Shown: piece after piece, positions 47,475 to 55,015 of the stretch | Numbering within the stretch: position 1 is the stretch's first letter | How the letters are laid out: each line of letters opens with the position of its first letter | From: Microvirga sp. | Lineage (GTDB): Bacteria > Pseudomonadota > Alphaproteobacteria > Rhizobiales > Beijerinckiaceae | Direction of reading: 5' to 3' | Length of the DNA stretch: 64,000 bases | Assembly: GCA_029266525.1 (NCBI GenBank) | Contig: JAQSWQ010000027.1 | Span: 1-64,000 of the forward strand | Notes under the pieces: model-generated | What the model saw: the letters and a program-made list of their open reading frames with translations, nothing else | Told to the model about the DNA's origin: nothing | Database searches by the model: none | Position numbers and translations under genes: made by a program

Positions 47475-49028
47475 TCAGCCGGGCTCCACCAGCCGCGGCA
47501 GATGCCTCTCATACCACTCCTTCAACCGCGACAAGACGGGATGGGCGAGGTTGCGCGCGAGATAGGCTTCGACCCGCGGCAAGTGCGCGAGGTATTGCGG
47601 CTTGCCGTCCCGCTTGTCGAGGCGCGCGAAAATGCCGAGCACCTTGGTGGCCCGCTGCGCGGCCATGATCGCGTAGGCGCTCGCAAAATCCGCCATGTCG
47701 AACTCGGGGTCCGTTGCGCGACGCTCGCGCGCATAGGCCCCGAGCAGCCTGAGCTCGAGTTCGGCCGGCACGGTGACACGCGCATCCTGAAGGAGGGAGG
47801 CGACGTCGTAGGCGAGCGGCCCAAGCACCGCGTCCTGGAAGTCGAGCAGGCCGACACGGCCGAGGTCGTCGCGCTCGGCAAGCCAGATCAGGTTCGGGGA
47901 GTGGTAGTCGCGCAAGGTCCAGCTCTGCGGGCCGGCAAGGAGATCGTCGAGAAGCCCGGACCAGACCCTCACGAACTCGGCGCGCGCGGAGCCCGACAGC
48001 AGCGCACGGGCAACATGAGGCGCGTACCAGTCGAGCAACAGCTCCGCCTCGATGAGAAACGCTTCGAGATCGTAAGGCGGCAGCACATGCTCGCGCCCCG
48101 GCGCCACGGGTAGCACATGCGGCACGGCGGTGGCGTGAAGCCTGGCGAGAAGCCGCGTCGCTGCCTCATAGCGTTCAGGGATCGGGCCGTCGGCGTCGAC
48201 CAAGGGCTCGGCGCCGAGATCCTCGATCACGAGAAGACCATTGTCGAGGTCCTCGCCATAGATGCGCGGCGCGCTGAACCCCAGGGCCCGCAGGCCCCGG
48301 TCGAGCGCGGCGAAGGCGTGAATCGATTCCGCAAGCTTCGCGATCGTGCTGTAGGGTTTGCCGCGCCGCACCGGCGGGCCGTCGCTGCGAGCGGGCGAAA
48401 TCATCAGGATGGCGGTCTCGCCGGAGCTCTTGACGAGGCGCTCATAGGCTCGCGTCGAGGCATCGCCCTGGATCGGCAGGCGCTTCGCGTCGCTCCAGCC
48501 GCTCTTTGCGAGAAGTTCGCGCATGGCCTTCATCCGCGCGAGCCGCGAGATCAAGGCGCCGGAGGCGGTCAGACGTGCCTTGCGCGCGCCTTCCGGGCCG
48601 GCGAGATCGAGCGCGATTTGGAAGCGGTTGGGATTGAGGGCTGAAGCCGCGCGCTCCGGCCACTCGACAAGCGTGATCGCTCCCTCCGCCGCCTCGTCGA
48701 AGCCCAATTCGCGCAGCTCCTCGGCGTTGCCGATCCGGTAGAGATCGGTATGCAGCGCCGTCCCGCGAGGCGTGTCGTAGCCTTGCATCAGCGTGAAAGT
48801 CGGGCTCGGCACCTCGAGCGCGTCCTCGCCGGCAAGCGCCCGCACGATCGCGCGGGCAAGCGTGGTCTTGCCGGAGCCGAGTCCGCCGGAGAGCGCCAAT
48901 ACGTCGCCTGGCCTGAGCTCATCGGCCAGATAACGGCCGAGCGCGAGGGTCGCGGCTTCGTCGGGAAGCGCGATCTCCCAGGCGGAGCTGTCCTCGACCG
49001 CCCTCAAGTGACGTGCGGGTTCTGCCAT
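47475..49028 (-). CDS. tsaE-amgK: Fusion of TsaE (t6A ATPase) and AmgK-like N-acetylmuramate/N-acetylglucosamine kinase
   Basis: 517 residues in two domains. Residues 1-~165 are TsaE: Walker A LSGGLGSGKTTLARAIVRAL, then VPSPTFTLMQGYDTPRG and LYRIGNAEELRELGFDEA, ending in TLVEWPE. Residues ~170-517 are an aminoglycoside-phosphotransferase fold: GDASTRAYERL, LLVIEDLG, catalytic loop LRDYHSPNLIWL and LLDFQDAVLGPLAYDVASLLQDARV. The fusion is known in Rhizobiales and links tRNA modification with cell-wall recycling only through gene architecture. ATG 49028 is 18 bases downstream of divL, and murU and addB follow closely. Confidence 0.93.
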   Translation of the reverse strand: MAEPARHLRAVEDSSAWEIALPDEAATLALGRYLADELRPGDVLALSGGLGSGKTTLARAIVRALAGEDALEVPSPTFTLMQGYDTPRGTALHTDLYRIGNAEELRELGFDEAAEGAITLVEWPERAASALNPNRFQIALDLAGPEGARKARLTASGALISRLARMKAMRELLAKSGWSDAKRLPIQGDASTRAYERLVKSSGETAILMISPARSDGPPVRRGKPYSTIAKLAESIHAFAALDRGLRALGFSAPRIYGEDLDNGLLVIEDLGAEPLVDADGPIPERYEAATRLLARLHATAVPHVLPVAPGREHVLPPYDLEAFLIEAELLLDWYAPHVARALLSGSARAEFVRVWSGLLDDLLAGPQSWTLRDYHSPNLIWLAERDDLGRVGLLDFQDAVLGPLAYDVASLLQDARVTVPAELELRLLGAYARERRATDPEFDMADFASAYAIMAAQRATKVLGIFARLDKRDGKPQYLAHLPRVEAYLARNLAHPVLSRLKEWYERHLPRLVEPG

Positions 49029-49046
49029 GAGGCGGTTCTTGGTCCG

Positions 49047-51542
49047 TTACTCGGCCGCGAGCTGATGAGGCGCGCCGCTTGCGGGGAAGGTGCAGGTGAC
49101 GGTGGTGCCGGCGCCGGGCTCGGAGGCGAGCTCGACGCGCCCGCCGTGCAGCTCGACAAAGGACCGCACGATGGCGAGACCAAGGCCAACTCCGCGATGG
49201 CGCGTACCGAGGGTATGCGTCTCGAAGCGTTCGAAGACCTTCTCCTTGACCTCGGGGGGAATGCCGCGCCCCTGATCATGGACCTGGAGTACGACCTCGC
49301 CTCCCACCCTCAGCGCAGTGACCTTCACCACCTGCCCCGGCGAGGAGAAGCCGACCGCATTCGAAAGCAGGTTGAAGACGATCTGGCGGAGGCGCTTTCC
49401 GTCGGCCGTGAAGCTGCCAAGATCCTCGGGGGCCTCGACCTCGAGCCGGACCGAGGATTCGGCCAGGCGGTCCTCGAGCCCGCGGGCTGCGTCTGCGATG
49501 GTCTGCCGGAGGTCGACCTCCTCTTTGTCGAGCTCCAGCGAGCCAGTGTCGATGGAGGCGAGGTCGAGGATGTCGTTGATGATGGCCAGCAGCGCACCCG
49601 ACGAGCGCATGATATGGTCGGCATATTCGCGCTGGCGAGGGTTGAGCGGCCCGACGGTCTCGTCCCCGAGAAGCTGGGTGAAGCCGATGATCGTCGTGAG
49701 GGGCGAGCGCAGCTCGTAGGAGACGTGGTGGACGAAGTCGTCGCGCAGGCGAGCCGCCCGCTCGAGCGCGTCGTTCTTCTCGGTCAGCGCCCGCTCGACA
49801 TTCACGCTCGCGGTCACGTCGACGAAGGTGAGGAGCGTCGCCCCGTCGGGAAGGGGTTGGATGTTGCAGTCGAGGACCAAGCCGTCACGCCGCACGATAC
49901 GGCATTCGAACCCGGTGCGCGCATCCATGAGGCCGGCGACCGCGCTCCGGATCTCGGCCCAGGGCTTCTCGTCGCTGGCGAGCCCCTTAGCCCGGCACAC
50001 GAACTGGTCGATGTGCGGCTCCTCCGCTATTCCACCGGCGAGGCCCCACATCTCGGCAAAGGCGCGGTTCGAGAGCTTGAGCCGCGCATCCGTTCCGAAG
50101 ACCGCGACGCCTTCCTTCAGCGCCTCGAGCGTCTCGCGCTGCACGCGCGAGAGCGCGTTGTAGCGCGACTCGAGGTGGACGCGCTCGGTCACGTCGTCGA
50201 AGAGGTAGGTCAGGCCCCCCTGCGGATTCGGATTGGCGACGACGCGCAGCGTGCGCCGGTCGGGGAGGTGCCACCAGCTCTCCTGCGCCTCGACGCCGCG
50301 GTAGGCGGAAAGAAGCGTCGCTTTCCAGCTGCGGAAATCGGCCTGCTCCGGCAGCTTCCGGGCGGAGCGCAGCCGGTCGAGGATCTCGCCGTCCGAGGGC
50401 ACGCCGTCGAGGAAGGTCTGGTCGAGTTCCCAGAGCTGCCGATACGCGGCGTTGTGGAACAGGAGCCGCTGTCTCGCGTCGAAGATCGCAACCGCCGTCG
50501 GCAGTTGATCGAGCGTTCGGACATGCGCCTCCATTTCGCGCTCCAGCTCGCTGCGAACGCGTTCGAGCTCGGAGACGTCGACGGCGATCCCGGCGCTGCC
50601 GGCGGCGATCGGGGCCTCGGTTATGTCGAGCGCGCGGCGTGCTCCGGCGACCACTGCTGCAAGCCGGGCGGCGAAGGGCCGGCCCGCCGAGAGCTGCCTT
50701 GCCGCCTCGGTCCGATCGGCGGTGTCGAGGAGCTCGAGGCGGCGCGTCTTCGCGTCGGCGAGATCCTTTGCCTCGACCGCCTCGAGATAGGCGCGGTTGG
50801 CCCAGGAGAGGTCGCCGCCCTCGCGCAGCCATATCGGTTGGGGCATGGCGTCGAGGAGCGTACGCAAGCTCGTCGCCTCCTCGGTGCGGCGGCCGAGCTC
50901 GCGGGTAAGGCGCAACAGCTCCAGACGATCGCCAGTCACTTCGCGCAGGCGCAAGAGCGCGCGCCCGCTCACGATCCGGCCCTCTGCCTCCACGTAACGC
51001 TGCCGCGCCGTGCGAAGCGTCACGGCGAAAGCCTCTCCCCGCTCGCGCAGCTTCTCGACCGCTCCTTCGAGAGCGCCGGCCTCCGCCGGCGGCAGCCATG
51101 AGCCGAACGCCAATGCACGGCGGGCGTTTGCCATTTCGCCGACGACGGTTGGATCGCCCTCGAAGGCCGGCTCCGACTCGCGCCCGGCCCAGCTCACGAC
51201 CAATTGGCGCTCGGAGCCGAGCAGCATGTCGGCGCGGTCGTGCGCGCCTCGCAATGCTGCGACCTCGGCCGCGAGGGCGCGCTCGCGGCGACCCCAACGG
51301 CTGCGCTCGCGCAAATGCAGGATCGCGGTCGTGGTCGCGAAGATGACGAGTCCCATCAGGAGGGCGAAGCCGACAGCGGTCTGCGGGTCGAAGCGCGCCT
51401 CAGCGAGAATGCCGAGAGCCGTCTCGGCGAAGGACGCGTCGGCAGGCGAGGCAAGGCAGGCCGCCCCGGCGGTCAGGGCCAGCCGAGAGGTGCCGGCGCA
51501 CAGGAGGCGCATCGCATCGTCCCGGAACCCGGCCCGCGCCAT
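49047..51542 (-). CDS. divL: DivL-like PAS sensor kinase with Tyr at the phospho-acceptor site
   Basis: 831 residues. One N-terminal membrane helix (AVGFALLMGLVIFATTTAILHL), then a long PAS-containing region (at least three PAS-like units, for example MPQPIWLREGGDLSWANRAYLEAV, LPTAVAIFDARQRLLFHNAAYRQLWEL and LKEGVAVFGTDARLKLSNRAFAEMW, each read in part) and a HATPase domain (NLLSNAVGFSSPG; HDQGRGIPPE; HRGVGLGLAIV). The H-box reads FVHHVSYELRSPLTTIIGF: Tyr609 (codon 49716-49718) replaces the normal His, which is the hallmark of Caulobacter DivL, a cell-cycle protein that steers CckA and thereby CtrA. ATG 51542 has a GGAGGGG Shine-Dalgarno; the frame is open 52 codons further. A CtrA box lies 190 bases upstream. 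Confidence 0.9.
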   Translation of the reverse strand: MARAGFRDDAMRLLCAGTSRLALTAGAACLASPADASFAETALGILAEARFDPQTAVGFALLMGLVIFATTTAILHLRERSRWGRRERALAAEVAALRGAHDRADMLLGSERQLVVSWAGRESEPAFEGDPTVVGEMANARRALAFGSWLPPAEAGALEGAVEKLRERGEAFAVTLRTARQRYVEAEGRIVSGRALLRLREVTGDRLELLRLTRELGRRTEEATSLRTLLDAMPQPIWLREGGDLSWANRAYLEAVEAKDLADAKTRRLELLDTADRTEAARQLSAGRPFAARLAAVVAGARRALDITEAPIAAGSAGIAVDVSELERVRSELEREMEAHVRTLDQLPTAVAIFDARQRLLFHNAAYRQLWELDQTFLDGVPSDGEILDRLRSARKLPEQADFRSWKATLLSAYRGVEAQESWWHLPDRRTLRVVANPNPQGGLTYLFDDVTERVHLESRYNALSRVQRETLEALKEGVAVFGTDARLKLSNRAFAEMWGLAGGIAEEPHIDQFVCRAKGLASDEKPWAEIRSAVAGLMDARTGFECRIVRRDGLVLDCNIQPLPDGATLLTFVDVTASVNVERALTEKNDALERAARLRDDFVHHVSYELRSPLTTIIGFTQLLGDETVGPLNPRQREYADHIMRSSGALLAIINDILDLASIDTGSLELDKEEVDLRQTIADAARGLEDRLAESSVRLEVEAPEDLGSFTADGKRLRQIVFNLLSNAVGFSSPGQVVKVTALRVGGEVVLQVHDQGRGIPPEVKEKVFERFETHTLGTRHRGVGLGLAIVRSFVELHGGRVELASEPGAGTTVTCTFPASGAPHQLAAE

Positions 51543-51731
51543 GGCTCGTCGCCCCTCCGCCAGTCGCTCCGATCCCGAACCGGGCTGAGCGTCATCGAGC
51601 GCGTGGCCGACCGGGCCCGCGTGGATTGTCGGTCTTGATTTACGCGCGAATCGCCACCCGCCGCCGCAAGGGCGGGCCAAAGCGGGAATCGACGCCAATG
51701 TAGACCGCGCCCGACTCCGACAGAAAGTGGG

Positions 51732-51746
51732 TTAAGACCCGCTTAA
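51732..51746. promoter_or_regulatory. CtrA box upstream of divL
   Basis: TTAA-GACCCGC-TTAA, an exact TTAA-N7-TTAA match, in the 307-base gap between divL and ahcY. It is 190 bases upstream of the divL start. The rest of the gap contains the ahcY terminator and no gene. TTAA is rare in this GC-rich sequence, so chance occurrence of two at N7 spacing is unlikely. Confidence 0.7.
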
Positions 51747-51804
51747 GGGCACAGGAAATGAGGAACTTCGCAGGTGTGTCCGGGCGGACTCACAAAATGA
51801 CGAA

Positions 51805-51827
51805 GAGCCCGGCGCCAGGCCGGGCTC
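51805..51827 (-). terminator. Terminator-like hairpin after ahcY
   Basis: GAGCCCGGC and GCCGGGCTC form a 9-bp stem with a five-base loop, 23 bases past the ahcY stop. The following minus-strand bases (TTCGTCATTTTG) are T-rich but not a clean run. Confidence 0.65.
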
Positions 51828-51849
51828 TCGAGGCCGCCGGGCGGCGAGC

Positions 51850-53280
51850 TCAGTAACGGTAGTGGTCGGGCTTGAACGGACCCTGTTCCGAGACGCCGAT
51901 ATAGGAGGCCTGGTCGGGGCGAAGCTGCGTCAGCTTAGCGCCGATCTTCTCGAGATGAAGCCGCGCGACCTTCTCGTCGAGGTGCTTCGGCAGCGTATAG
52001 ACCTTCTTCTCGTATTTGCCCGGGTTCGCCCAGAGCTCGATCTGCGCGAGCGTCTGGTTGGTGAACGAGGCCGACATCACGAAGGACGGGTGCCCCATGG
52101 CGTTGCCGAGGTTCACGAGCCGCCCCTCCGACAGGAGGATGATGCGGTGACCGTCCGGGAACTCGATCTCGTCGACCTGCGGCTTGATGTTGTGCCACTT
52201 CAGGTTCTTCAGGCCCGCGACCTGGATCTCGTTGTCGAAGTGGCCGATGTTGCAGACGATCGCGCGATCCTTCATGGCACGCATGTGGTCGAGCGTGATC
52301 ACGTCCTTGTTGCCGGTCGCGGTCACGAAGATGTCGGCGCGGGGCGCCGCGTCCTCCATCGTGGTGACCTCGTAACCCTCCATCGCGGCCTGGAGCGCGC
52401 AGATCGGGTCGATCTCGGCGACCAAAACGCGGCAGCCCGCATTGCGCAAAGAGGCAGCCGAGCCCTTGCCGACGTCGCCGAAGCCCGCGACCATGGCGAC
52501 CTTGCCGGCCATCATGACGTCGGTGCCGCGGCGGATGCCGTCGACCAGCGACTCGCGGCAGCCATAGAGGTTGTCGAATTTCGACTTCGTGACCGAGTCG
52601 TTGACGTTGATCGCCGGGAAGAGGAGCTTGCCCTCCTTTTGCATGATGTAGAGGCGGTGCACGCCGGTGGTCGTCTCCTCGGAGACGCCCTTGACCGCTT
52701 TAGCGAGTTGGCCGAACCAGCCCTTGGGCTTCTCCTTCAGCGTGCGCTTGAGCAGCGCGAAGAGGACTTCCTCCTCCTCCGCGCCGGGCTTGTCGAGGAA
52801 GGCGGTGTCGCCGCCCTCGGCGCGCACGCCGAGATGAACGAAGAGGGTCGCGTCGCCGCCGTCGTCGAGGATCATGTTGGGCGTGCCGCCGTCGCCCCAC
52901 TCGAACAGCTTGGCCGTGAAGTCCCAATACTCCTCGAGGCTCTCGCCTTTGTAGGCGTAGACCGGGATGCCGGTTGCAGCGATCGCGGCCGCGGCGTGGT
53001 CCTGGGTCGAGTAGATGTTGCAGGAGACCCAGCGGATGTCGGCGCCGAGCGCGGCCAGCGTCTCGATCAGCACCGCGGTCTGGATCGTCATGTGCAGCGA
53101 GCCGGCGATGCGGGCTCCGCGGAGCGGTTGCGTCTCGGCGTACTCCTCGCGCACCGCCATCAGGCCCGGCATCTCGGTCTCGGCGATCGAGATCTCCTTG
53201 CGGCCCCAATCGGCCAAGCCGATGTCCTTGACGTGGTAGTCGTGATGGAGGGCCTGCGTCTTCACGGCGGCTTGCGGCAT
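51850..53280 (-). CDS. ahcY: Adenosylhomocysteinase
   Basis: Hydrolyses S-adenosylhomocysteine to adenosine and homocysteine, closing the methyl cycle started by MetK. 476 residues. NAD site [19 protein letters not shown], substrate residues in [19 protein letters not shown] and [18 protein letters not shown]-terminal signature [20 protein letters not shown] and the final KPDHYRY that inserts into the neighbour subunit. Carries the extra segment of about 40 residues typical of proteobacterial AhcY ([21 protein letters not shown]). The ATG 53280 was preferred to a TTG two codons upstream. The 25-nt leader leaves no room for an SAH riboswitch. Confidence 0.97.
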   Translation of the reverse strand: MPQAAVKTQALHHDYHVKDIGLADWGRKEISIAETEMPGLMAVREEYAETQPLRGARIAGSLHMTIQTAVLIETLAALGADIRWVSCNIYSTQDHAAAAIAATGIPVYAYKGESLEEYWDFTAKLFEWGDGGTPNMILDDGGDATLFVHLGVRAEGGDTAFLDKPGAEEEEVLFALLKRTLKEKPKGWFGQLAKAVKGVSEETTTGVHRLYIMQKEGKLLFPAINVNDSVTKSKFDNLYGCRESLVDGIRRGTDVMMAGKVAMVAGFGDVGKGSAASLRNAGCRVLVAEIDPICALQAAMEGYEVTTMEDAAPRADIFVTATGNKDVITLDHMRAMKDRAIVCNIGHFDNEIQVAGLKNLKWHNIKPQVDEIEFPDGHRIILLSEGRLVNLGNAMGHPSFVMSASFTNQTLAQIELWANPGKYEKKVYTLPKHLDEKVARLHLEKIGAKLTQLRPDQASYIGVSEQGPFKPDHYRY

Positions 53281-53312
53281 GGTCAAGGGTCCCGATGGGT
53301 TGAGGTGCCGGC

Positions 53313-53341
53313 GCTATAGCAGGGCCGGAGTCGGAAAGCAA
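53313..53341 (-). promoter_or_regulatory. Sigma-70-like promoter of ahcY
   Basis: Minus-strand TTGCTT (53341-53336) and TATAGC (53318-53313) with a 17-base spacer, 33 bases upstream of the ahcY start. Confidence 0.55.
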
Positions 53342-54163
53342 TCAAGATATAAACATGTCTTTATATGATTGCTCTGCTGCCCCGGCTTCGTGGGCGGATG
53401 AAGGGGACCATGGCTCCTGTATTGTCGGCCGCGTTCCCGGGTCGAGTCCGCGGCGGCGCGAGGCCCGAAGCCGCCCGATCAAGACTGCCGCGCCCGCCGG
53501 CGATGCTATTGGTTCGCCGTGTAGGTGGGTGAGACAAGCCCGCCCAAGGAGACCCACTCGGCGGTCTCCTGGCTTTCGCGCTTCACGAAGGTGGTAGCCG
53601 GTCTGATCCCAGGGCAGCACGGCGCTGCGCTGATTGTCGAGGATGAGGTCGCCGGGATCCGTTCGGACCATCAGAACCGCATGGCCCTCGCCTTGCCGGT
53701 TGATCACCACGGTCATGCGCATGGCTCGCCGCGGCAGACCCTGGTCGGCGAGGAGCCTACGCTTCAGAAGCTGGAAATCCTCACAATCCCCATAGCCGTC
53801 GCTCGGCAGATCCCATCGGTCGAGGGCACCCCAATGGTCATGGTCGCTCAGCGGAGCGATGGCCGCGTTCACGCGTCGATTCACTTCCAGGATAGCGTTC
53901 CAGGTCGCCTTGGTCAGGGTGACGGTCGCCGGTTCCGCGAGATCGACCAAGCATTCGCGCGGATAGCGCTGGCAGAAGTCGTTCCAGGCCGGGATGGGCT
54001 TGGTCGTCTCCCACGAGATGAGGCCGGGCGACGACTTCGGAAGCGCGGCAAGCTTCTGCGCAGCGCTCCCATCGGAATACAGGACGCCGAGAAGAGCAAC
54101 GGCGAGGGGGCTCGCGATACGCAGGCTCGGGCGCAACACCAACCATCTAAGCGCCCGTCGCAT
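53342..54163 (-). CDS. Transglutaminase-like cysteine proteinase (BTLCP family), frameshifted near its end
   Basis: Secreted or periplasmic papain-like fold protein of unknown substrate. Residues 1-~35 look like a signal peptide (SLRIASPLAVALLGVLYSDGSAA). The catalytic triad is complete: Cys in LPSDGYGDCEDFQLLKRR, His in GEGHAVLMVRT, Asp in LILDNQRSAVLPW. After WDQTGYH the open frame becomes family-unlike. Reading one base further on (near 53590) restores FVKRESQETAEWVSLGG and a stop at 53506, the expected family end, so a one-base insertion at 53588-53594 is likely. The frame given here continues to 53342. A CtrA box is 17 bases upstream of the ATG 54163. The neighbouring receiver gene is divergent. 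Confidence 0.82.
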   Translation of the reverse strand: MRRALRWLVLRPSLRIASPLAVALLGVLYSDGSAAQKLAALPKSSPGLISWETTKPIPAWNDFCQRYPRECLVDLAEPATVTLTKATWNAILEVNRRVNAAIAPLSDHDHWGALDRWDLPSDGYGDCEDFQLLKRRLLADQGLPRRAMRMTVVINRQGEGHAVLMVRTDPGDLILDNQRSAVLPWDQTGYHLREARKPGDRRVGLLGRACLTHLHGEPIASPAGAAVLIGRLRASRRRGLDPGTRPTIQEPWSPSSAHEAGAAEQSYKDMFIS

Positions 54164-54179
54164 GCCCCGCCCTGCATGG

Positions 54180-54194
54180 TTAAGGTTCCCTTAA
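54180..54194. promoter_or_regulatory. CtrA box 1, next to the BTLCP gene
   Basis: TTAA-GGTTCCC-TTAA followed by C, an exact TTAA-N7-TTAAC match, 17 bases upstream of the BTLCP start codon. So close a position suggests repression or overlap with the -10 region. Confidence 0.75.
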
Positions 54195-54234
54195 CGCACG
54201 GTCTCATGACGGCGTTGCGCTCACAAGCGCGGGA

Positions 54235-54249
54235 TTAAGACATCGTTAA
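54235..54249. promoter_or_regulatory. CtrA box 2, middle of the divergent region
   Basis: TTAA-GACATCG-TTAA followed by C, a second exact match, 72 bases upstream of the BTLCP start and about 207 bases upstream of the receiver gene. Confidence 0.75.
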
Positions 54250-54395
54250 CGCAGGCGGCCGGGCCGATCACCGCGCCCGAGCCTCGACCGAAAGCGGGTG
54301 AGCACCGTCCCAAAACGCGAGGCAGGTGACCGCCAGCACTCCAAAGGCAGATGCTCGGGCAGCGGTAACCAGTCGTTAAGGATCGAAGCGGCAGG

Positions 54396-54410
54396 ATAAG
54401 GAATCGTTAA
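54396..54410. promoter_or_regulatory. CtrA box 3, next to the receiver gene
   Basis: ATAA-GGAATCG-TTAA followed by CC, one base off consensus, 46 bases upstream of the receiver ATG, a typical activating position. A lone TTAA half-site lies just before it (54376-54379). Confidence 0.65.
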
Positions 54411-54455
54411 CCGGTGCTGTCGCGGACAGCCGATGCGCGAAGAAGGGGATCTCCG

Positions 54456-54854
54456 ATGGCCCGAGCGCTCGTGGTGCTTCTCGTCGCGGGCGAAGGCCTG
54501 ATGCCCAAGATCACTGCCGACGGCCTCGCGGTTTACGGCTACGACGTGCTAACCGCCACTGACGGCGCCGGGGCGGTCGAGCAAGTCAGGTCGTTGCGCC
54601 GGCTCGACGTGCTGGTCATTGATGCGGAGCTCGGAGGATCGGTCGACGGGTTGTCGGCGGCGCGCCTAGCGAGAGAGTTCAATCCGAAGCTGGACGTCAT
54701 CTACACCGCTCGCGTGCCGCATCTCATTCCGGAGCGGGCAAAGGTGCGCGGCGCGCCCTGCATCAGGGCTCCTTACCACCCCTACCAGATCGCGGCTGTG
54801 ATCTCGGCCCTCAAGCATCGACCGGCGCGCGACGAGCTCGCGGAGGTCGCTTGA
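54456..54854 (+). CDS. Single-domain response-regulator-like receiver protein with degenerate acidic pocket
   Basis: 132 residues with a CheY-like layout: beta1 RALVVLLVAGEG, phospho-site strand LDVLVIDAELGGSVDG (Asp about residue 52), beta4 LDVIYTARVPHL and the end IRAPYHPYQIAAVISAL. The acidic pair normally following beta1 is replaced by Ala-Gly and the conserved Lys before the cis-Pro is Ala, so normal Mg-dependent phosphorylation is doubtful. No output domain. A longer frame from 54414 would start inside CtrA box 3's downstream flank and was not used. Partner unknown. Confidence 0.8.
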   Translation: MARALVVLLVAGEGLMPKITADGLAVYGYDVLTATDGAGAVEQVRSLRRLDVLVIDAELGGSVDGLSAARLAREFNPKLDVIYTARVPHLIPERAKVRGAPCIRAPYHPYQIAAVISALKHRPARDELAEVA

Positions 54855-55015
54855 GGCGGCAAGGACGTCCTAACCGCGGCGGCGGTGATGGCGAGCAGGA
54901 CCTCCAATCGACGCAGCGCGATGCTGATGGCTTAGCCAATCAATTGGACGTGCCGGCTATTTGACCCGCTAGATGCCCGAGCGTAAACGCGCGCCGATGA
55001 GGCGAGGGGCCGGGC

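Noticed and set aside
53281-53341. SAH riboswitch before ahcY
   Set aside because: The predicted promoter lies 33 bases from the start codon, so the leader is too short for the aptamer.
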